Under the pieces are notes generated by a model that worked only from the letters and a program-made list of their open reading frames with translations, was not told the origin of the DNA and searched no databases. From Glandiceps talaboti (taxonomy: Eukaryota > Hemichordata > Enteropneusta > Spengelidae), in NCBI RefSeq assembly GCF_964340395.1, contig NC_135571.1, forward strand, positions 4,215,953-4,279,952: a stretch of 64,000 bases of DNA. Reading direction: 5' to 3'. How positions within the stretch are numbered: position 1 is the stretch's first letter; every line of letters begins with the position of its first letter. This document shows, piece after piece, positions 31,211-40,400 of the stretch. The position numbers and the translations under genes were made by a program.

Positions 31211-34200
31211 CGCTCTCTCTCTCTGATGTAACACGAGCACAAGTGTGTGTATATGACATTATTTAGCTGAGTTTACTGACTATTATTAATTTTTAGATTG
31301 ATTATTGATGAAATTGCGAATATACCTATCTTAGCAAATGTCCCTTTCCCTTTAAATACTAAATTATCATCTGTTCATGTGTCTGGTATGCAAGTTTTGA
31401 AAGAAAACATTGCATTCAGTAAGTTTACTATGTGATCTGACATCCATTGAAATGAAGTTCAATGGATAAAAAAGACAGACATATGCGATTATACCCCACT
31501 TAACGCACTTAGAGTACAGGTCATGGCAAGAAGATTCGATTGTCAAGATACTAATAGTTCAGCTTGTTCTTTGAATATCAATGCAGTAGTAATGTGGTTG
31601 GTGTGGCGTTTTTCTGATGGGGCACAGCATTTTCTTTACATGCACAGACAATTATCAACCCAAAATAAATATAACAGATACCACGCACAGTTGGGATGTA
31701 GACGATACCAAGCACAGTTGTGATGTAGAAGCAGCCAAGCAATTTTGTTTCTCATCAGTAGAAAAGTAAACTAAACACAATTAGAACTATTTCGCTGGAA
31801 TTATAGATTTGTTATTAGTTTGGCAGAACATGCTAAAATGTGAACAAACTATACTACGCAATCGGATTTGGCGAAAAACAATGTTTCACCTGATTTGAAA
31901 GATATGTCTCAAATACAAGGAATCGATTCATATAAAATATTCTGACAACTTTGTACAGTCTCTCTGCTTATCTTTCTCCATAGTTTCATCTTTTCAAACA
32001 CACTTCCGAAGAACATTTTTTAACCCGAATGAAATCTTACTAAGACTGCTACATTTGTAGTTTTGGTCAACAAACATCTTATCCACAGTGCTGCATTTTA
32101 TAGTTTGGCTGAACAAATATCTTACTCTAGGTATTTTTTGAGCAAGGCGATAAAACTTATCATTGTTAAGTAGCCGTTTGTTGAGCCAGACGATAAAGTG
32201 TAGCACTGTAAAGTATTCGTTCAAATGCATAGTCTAATGCAACAAAACCAATGAATTTAGATCAAATGCAGGTTGTTTTTGTTATGACCATATGTCAAAA
32301 ATAATAAGAAATTGATGAAAATCTTCGCATAATCGTGTGACTATGTGTTTACAATGGGTCATAACCTAATCCAATGTAGTTAAAAGAGCTAGACGAACAA
32401 TTAGGTATAAGAAAGCTAAGTGGCTTGAAATTGTAACGATGACTCTACTTCTTATTTTGTTTTGGATTTTGTCGAGCATGTTATAATTTGCAGCACATAA
32501 TTTTATCAAACCCTTTCCCGCCAAAAAGGTATGCACAGAATTTAAAAAATGTTGCACAATTGACAAGATTTTAGATAAGGATCTTAAAATAAATGTTCAC
32601 GATTTAATTGGTGTCAAACTTTGATTAAAAAACCTAAAAAGTTTGACCAAATATTTAATTAAAAGAGGCTTTACGATTTTGTTGCATTGCTGGGGTCAAC
32701 AACATATAAAACGCGTATTATGCATCAATATTTCATATTCTCAACTTTAAGTATAGTTATGTTGACACTGTATAGTGTGTGTTTTGTGGCAATAGTCACA
32801 CTTTTCATCAGATTTTGCACCTATTTGGCGCCGACAGAGAGCGGACTGTAATTGTTGCTCAGTTTGAGGACGAACAATGAAGTATTGCATAAGATAGAGG
32901 TGTGGGTAGTATTAATGCCGCTGAGAACTTGGTGAAGATTTTTTATCCTGATTGTCTTTGACAAATGATGAATGGTGTTTGGTTCGGTTCCTTTGAGATT
33001 TCATGTACTTTTACACAACTAGTGTCTCTGGTTATCACTTTGTCACGTTCGTATGCAAATGCTAATTCAAAGGAAAAAGCGTGTTGCCATTAAAGGACAA
33101 AACCATTTATCAAGCACTGTCAAGATGTAAACACACATGCCGATGAAAGCAGGCATAATGTATATATAGAATAAGATGTCATACACGACATGAATAAGTC
33201 ATTTTCTACATACAAATTCCTTTTCAACGAATGATGTTCAACATTTACGCTTGTCAAGGTGTACAAGCTTTTCTTTGGGAAGCGTTAAATGATGTTTTTT
33301 TTCACACAAGGTCTTTGTACGAAATACACAAACAAAATATTGGTAGGGTACGCACATGAAATGTTATAATTTATCTCAGAGGTCGAGGATTTTATCTCAC
33401 TGTGAACACAAATAAACATTTTGTGTTTGAATCTTCCTGCACTCGCAGTGTCTGTATTTAGTTTTATGTGATTTGTAACATAAAACCTTGTTGAGACTGC
33501 CTAAATTGAATGCTATAGTCTTTCTGGTTTGGTAGTAATAGAATCTAAACTGTCACTCTATGAAACTATTTGGTTTCTGAGTTTCTGACGACACTGTACA
33601 AACACTAGTTGGTTTATGAGTTTATGACGTCACTGTACGGACACTAATATGGTTTCTGACAACACAATGTTTGGTTTCTGACGACACTGTACGAACACTA
33701 TTTGGTTTCTGACATCATTGTATGGACACTATTTGGTTTCTGTCGTCACTCAATTTAGAAAAGTAAAACTCTGAAGGCCATGAGCAATGATGTATGATTG
33801 TGTCATCTGTTATATTTTTAGAGTAAAAAGAATGACGTCATTAACCCTTTAGATAATGGACTCTTGACTAGCAAACCTTACAACAGCGACTTATTTGTAA
33901 TAAGTTGGTAATGTCGTTTTTAGAGTAACAGGTATGATATCATCTCAGTCTCTGGACTGGCAAACTTCTAAAGGGTTGTCGGTGGCCCAGTGGTTAAGCC
34001 ACTGCGGTCGGGGGTTTTAACCCATTCAGGGTTTGATTAAATTTACCACGATGTAAGTAAGAAGAGTGTTGTTCAGTTTGACTCTATCAAACAACGCAGG
34101 TTTTCCCCAGGTACTCCAGTTTCCTCCTGCATTAACACTGTGCCCATTTTAGAGTAAAAAGAATGACGTCATTAACCCTTTAACTTCTTGGGAGACTAGT

Positions 34201-34237
34201 GTTTATATACTTAAAGAACTATCCAGTATAAATAAAG

Positions 34238-34287
<50 letters not shown>

Positions 34288-34440
34288 AATTATTATTATT
34301 ATATTATATTATTTAATTATTGTTAGGAGAGAGAGGGGGGAACGAGAGAACAGAGACAGAGAGGGACAGGTAGACATACAGAGACTAAACAGATACAGAC
34401 AGGCAGACAAACACCTACAGACAGACAGACATACATACAT

Positions 34441-34479
<39 letters not shown>

Positions 34480-37400
34480 TGGACAGAGCCACACAGAGAG
34501 GGAAGAGATAGACACAAACACAGAGAGACGTGTTAAGCACAGGTTTATTGACCATAACTAGGTGTACCTGTTTTGCATATAGATGTAATTGGCCCATAAA
34601 CAAAGTCAAATAACATATGTGCAACAATTAATCATACAGTGTCAGATAAAGCTTCGTTAGCGATCAAATGGAATAGATTACACAATATGCTGAGATCAAA
34701 TACAGCCCATCACTCATAATTGCATCGTTCGCATTTGTGGCCTATTTATTATTCAAATTGCGATTGCGCAAAAAGACAACGCACTTGATCTGAACAGCGT
34801 CACAGCCTTAAGATATACGGATGATGAATATGAACCTTGTTTTACAACATTACACTGTGACTGGAATACATAAAAAATAGCAATCAAACAATATGCTCGC
34901 TCGCTGTGGCAACGTTCTCAAAATATAATGGGACGACACACTATGAATGTTTGAATAAAGAGGGTCTGATTGACCACGTCTGTCGCTGAGAACACTGATT
35001 CGTTTATAACCTTTGATACTTTGATTCACGTTCTTTACATTTCGAAGTATCAGTTTCTCTTAAAATGAAAATATGGATGACAAATGGGTATTTATTTTGG
35101 GATTTTTTTTTTATTTTTAAGACAACTCTATTATGTGATCCTAGTTGCAAAATCAATTTGAAACAATATGTTTCACTAAATTATAAAAAGCTTAATACAA
35201 TAATTTTTTTTTTGTATAATTATAAGGATTTAGTATTATGTTGTTTGCCATTTGTTTTTTCAAATATAAAAATACAGGAGATATTTTATGAATTAAAAAT
35301 CCTAAATAAATTCAAATATGTTGTCCACATGGCCACTTATAATACAATAAGGGAGAACATTTGGTTTTGATCATTGCTATTAGCTTCATACTTTAGGGCT
35401 GGTTTGATAGCTGGCTCTTACCAACTGTGTTCATTTCCAAAACCGCTACTGTGTTGATTTATTTTTGCAGCTTTGAATCACTGTAAGAGAATGTGTGTCC
35501 CCTGTTCAGCGAACTGACAACAGCTTGAGTTCTCTACTGAAGCTGGTAAAAAATTATATCAATATGTTTGATGTAAAATGACAGATGACACGGTGATATT
35601 TTTAGATCTTTAGAAACATTGATCCTGTATGCAGGGGCCTCTGGTATGATTGATTGAATATAATGCTGGGTGACAGTACAAAACTGACAATGTAAGCTAA
35701 GGCCTAAAAAATAATTGTTTGGTTCCGGTTACCCGACCCCACCTAGTTTTTCACTGCCGACCCTAAACTTTTTATTTTGCGCATTCGAGAGAAAAATAGT
35801 AAAATCGCAAAAATTGTGGTCTCACAAGAAATAGTGGATGCGGAAGCTGACATCAACTTAAAAAGACAATAAAAAACTGTCCTTCCAACCTATAATGGCT
35901 GTACATCTGATAGGAAGAAATAAATAACACAGAGACTATTTGGAAAACAATGGAAAACCTGAACTAGACACTCACGTGAACAAATAAATATGTAATAAAA
36001 TAAAATAAACAATCTACTTAACCCACCTATTCTAAAATTGAGAGTAATCGGTACCACATTTTATTAGGCCTTATGTGTGTACACAAACAAGTTTAATCAC
36101 AGGTGATTCAATACTGTTCAGGGTGTACGTTATTATAAGTAAGACATTATATCTAACTAAACGGTTTCAAAAACTTTTTAGTTTCAGCTTTAATATTACA
36201 TTGAATGCCAAGAAATAATTTATTGGAAAGTAAGATGAAGTCCTCGTTGACAAGACTACTTCCAAAATGACATTTGAGTTACTAACTAAACTACTAAGTA
36301 TATTGGTTACGATACTGGTAGGTGCTGAAAACAGTCTAACACTACCCCCAATTTGTATTTAGATCACCAGTTGTGTTCAAAAGTTAGACTTCCAAGGACA
36401 GTGGATTTCGTCAATAGATCAACCAATATGATGAATACTTATCCTGCATTTTGCAGAAAAGAAATATACTTAGCACTATTCTTATTATTCTTATTATGAT
36501 TATTATAATATTATATTACTTATTGTCCCTCGCGGGGAAATTTGTCTTGTAACAAGACAGAAAAACATAAATATAATCTGTCACATTAAAATACCAAGAA
36601 CAACATTAAACAGAAGTACGAAGACCTTGAGAAGTGAGTAAGACTACATAAAAACAGACACACACCTCCTTTACTACATACATTCTCTGGTTAAGTATTC
36701 TGACAGCAGAGGGTACGTAACTGAGACGAGCACGACCTGTTCTAAAGGATAACATTCGATACCTGCTACCCGAGGGAAGCATCTCAAAATACCGAACTAA
36801 CGCGTGGGAAGGGTCATTTGTAATTTTTATGGCTTTAACAAATACTGTTGTGTAGGATTTCTCATAGACTGTCAACAGTATTTTTGACTTTTTTTGTAAT
36901 TTAACTTTAATACTTTTGTTGCCGCTGAAATTAATAGAATTAAACATTGTGTGTGCAGGATAGGACGTTCAATTTAGTCAAGATTATATTTTAGGTGTTC
37001 GAATCCTCAGTGAGTAGAGCGTTCTATATAGTACTGTATATGCTTACTATTGTATGTTATAATTGATGTATTTGCACACAACTAGTATTTAAATAAAACA
37101 TATTTCAGAAGGTTTTTGATGTATACGACAAAATATAATCTGCGTCTGAATACAGACTAGGTTTTTTGTTTGTAGTCCCATAAAAAGTTTAATTCACTTA
37201 TAGTTTTAAGAAAAATAACGCATTATCTGAACAGAAAATGTCTTCAATGCATAATATGACAACACTTGGATTTTCATTTAAAATAAACCATCGCTGTGAT
37301 TTTTGAGACACATGCTGTCGTTGGTGGCGCTATCGTAGTCTGTTTTGGAGCCGCATTATCAATGACTGTAACAGTCTATGGAGACTAATGAATAAAAGGA

Positions 37401-40400
37401 AATATATGCAATGAATGTCGAAATCGAAGGATTTGAAAGATTTACTTGATATCGCGCAAAAAAAGTCAACCATCAAAGGGTTTTGTATAAAGTTAGATTA
37501 CATTTTGATAGATCGAAAAATATGGAGATAGTATCTCAAATGTTCAAATTAATCGGCCCATTGAATACATAAACTAACATTCTTTGTATGGACGTCTATG
37601 CATATTGTAAGTGTGCACTATTCTATAGAGGGGACCTTCAGTGTATATTTCCTGCCATTTCCGTGTACCACGTACTGAACATCAGATGTTTTACTTTTTT
37701 CAAGGGAATCATTAACCCTCATTTAAGTGCAACAAAATATTTAATTCGTTGGCTTTTCAACGAAATTAGTCCCTGGGGCGTGATACTGTCGAAACAAGAA
37801 GAATCATGCAAATAAGCCCCTAACCTACATTATGAATCAGGAAAGACGCCGCTTGATTCAGTTTCATCATCCCACAAATAACATCCATTTTAACTGCGTG
37901 CCTGGACTTGCAGACCATGTGACTTTTTAATAATGTGCACCGCTCAAATGTTATTGAAACATTTTGCTGTTGTGTTACCCAGGACTTAAGGTCAAACAGC
38001 CTTTTCCTCATTTTGAATTAAATCTCCTCACAAGTTATTTAATATTCTTCAGATTTGGTATGACTATCGTCTGAAATGGAACTCTTCTGAGTATGGAGAT
38101 ATTGACTATATTCTGGTCAGAGGAAAAGACTTGTGGTATCCAGACACAAGCCTATACCAAAGGTATGTCAATAATTAAAGCAAGCATCACATCTTTGGGT
38201 TATTGCATGTACATCCAACATATTCTGTGCATTGGAAATACAAATATTTTACTTTTGCTGTCACTTTGTTGACTTTGTTTTTCAAAAACAATCAAAATAA
38301 TAAATTTTCCAAATAATAAATTTTCCAAATAAATTTTCAGTTAACAAATCTTGGGAAACTGAATAAATTTACAAAAATGGTAAAATATTTTAGAAGCTAG
38401 TTTGTTAAATAGAATGATTTAATTACTTGTACACTGTGAACAGTATTGAGTTATCTGTGGGTAGATATATTTGTATAGCTGGTACTGTCCACATAATATA
38501 GTGTAATAAATAAACTCAAATCAATTTGATTTTTAGGTCCGCACCCAAATTACCCTTCTTATGTGTGTTCCCTCCTTTATAGATGATAAGCTATGTCTAT
38601 CAGGGGTGTACGGTCATTTCTCAACTAGAATAAAAAGTTTCAAGTGGTGAGAATTCGTGCAGGGGGGGGACAGAAAATCTACTAGATGTGCAAGTCGATA
38701 AAAAATGAGAGTGTTACATTCTTTTTATCCTGTTTCATGTTATGGACACATTTTGCGGTCAGTTCAAATTACTCACTCACATGTACTATGTATGTGCTGA
38801 GAAAAGGGATTCTTTATAGACGCTCACTATTTTGGAGGTAATTCAAATGTTCCATGCAAAAAATGCTATGTGTCTTATCGAGAATGGTGACTAAGACTTA
38901 GAGAGGAACACAACATACATGGAAAACTAACATCTTGGTATTTGACTTCTATTATCACGTCCTCCATCTGGACATGTTACCAAATTACAGGATGTTTAAC
39001 ACAGAGTTAGTTTAGCCATAAATCAATCAAATGTCAATTGTGTACGGGTATTGATTGTATGACAATGAATGTCATGTAAAGTGATATGCAATTGTCTAAC
39101 CACGTGTACATAATTTTCAAATTTCTTCTAACATTAGCTATCGAGGCTGCATATTTTCATAAAACATGACAGGCAGTTATTAATTTTTTTAGATGATACT
39201 ATTTTGACAGTTATTGGCAATTAAATGAAAATTACAGACAAAGTTGCGCTATATTCATTGAATTTGTATGTAATTACATGTCACAATATTATGTCAATGT
39301 GTATGGCAAAATGTCACGCCACCTTAGTTAACTCAGTAATGAAATATACCTATTTAACTGGACAGAAATATAATTGTTAATTTGATATTTTGGCGCTCGA
39401 AAGTTTTAGCGGATAGAAGACAACTTTTGTTATTTTGCAGCCAATTAATTTTAGCAGGTACAGTATTTTTTTCTACAGTACTTAAAGCAACCCTCTGTAT
39501 TTATACACATTTCATTAGATAAATCTGTTATTACTATCTAGAGTTACTTAGAAAGAATTCATTGTGTTATCAATTTCGCGCGCTTTTATTTTGGTATAAA
39601 AATGGTTTCGGGTAAATCTAGGCTACAATAAGTGTAGAACTAGTGACTGATTTAGTCTCCTGTTAGGTATGGTCTCTTATATACCTCTCTTCAAATATAT
39701 TAATATACAAAGTGCATAGTTTTCAAATATCAAATATTCCCGTCAAAAAGTATCTTATTATTGAGTGAAAACACACAGCGGAAATAATTCTTTATTCTTT
39801 CTTTTAGTGCTGAAGAGAGCCCAGAACAATATCCCTATGTAATAACTGACTGGTTTCTTCTTCGGGTTTATTCTACTGGTAAAGTATTTGTGCAATCACC
39901 ACATACCTGGAAAATACCTTGCAACGTAGATGTAACAAGCTTCCCAAATGACCATCAACACTGTGCAATATCAGTAGGGATGTGGTCACATACAGCTAGA
40001 CAGGTCGACTACGAACCTATCTTCGACACCATAAAGAAGGAACTCTATATACCAAGTAATTCCTGGGAAGTCTCCGGTTCTGGGGTAACAAAAGGATACA
40101 GTTACGATATTCATTCTGGTGGTCCTTATGCATACATCGATTTTACATTATATTTGGACCGAAAACCATTATTTTATTTACTGAATCTGTGCATCCCTTC
40201 GGTTCTACTGTCCCTGCTCATGTCACTTGTTTTCTGTTTCCCGCCCGACTCTCCTGATAAAATTCCACACGGATTATCAGTGTTGTTAACAATTTTCATT
40301 TTTGATATTCTTGTCATCGATATTATGCCTGCTAGTTCTGATAACATACCAATTACGTCACAATATTTATTTGTTAACATGGTACTCACAGTAGTTGCAA

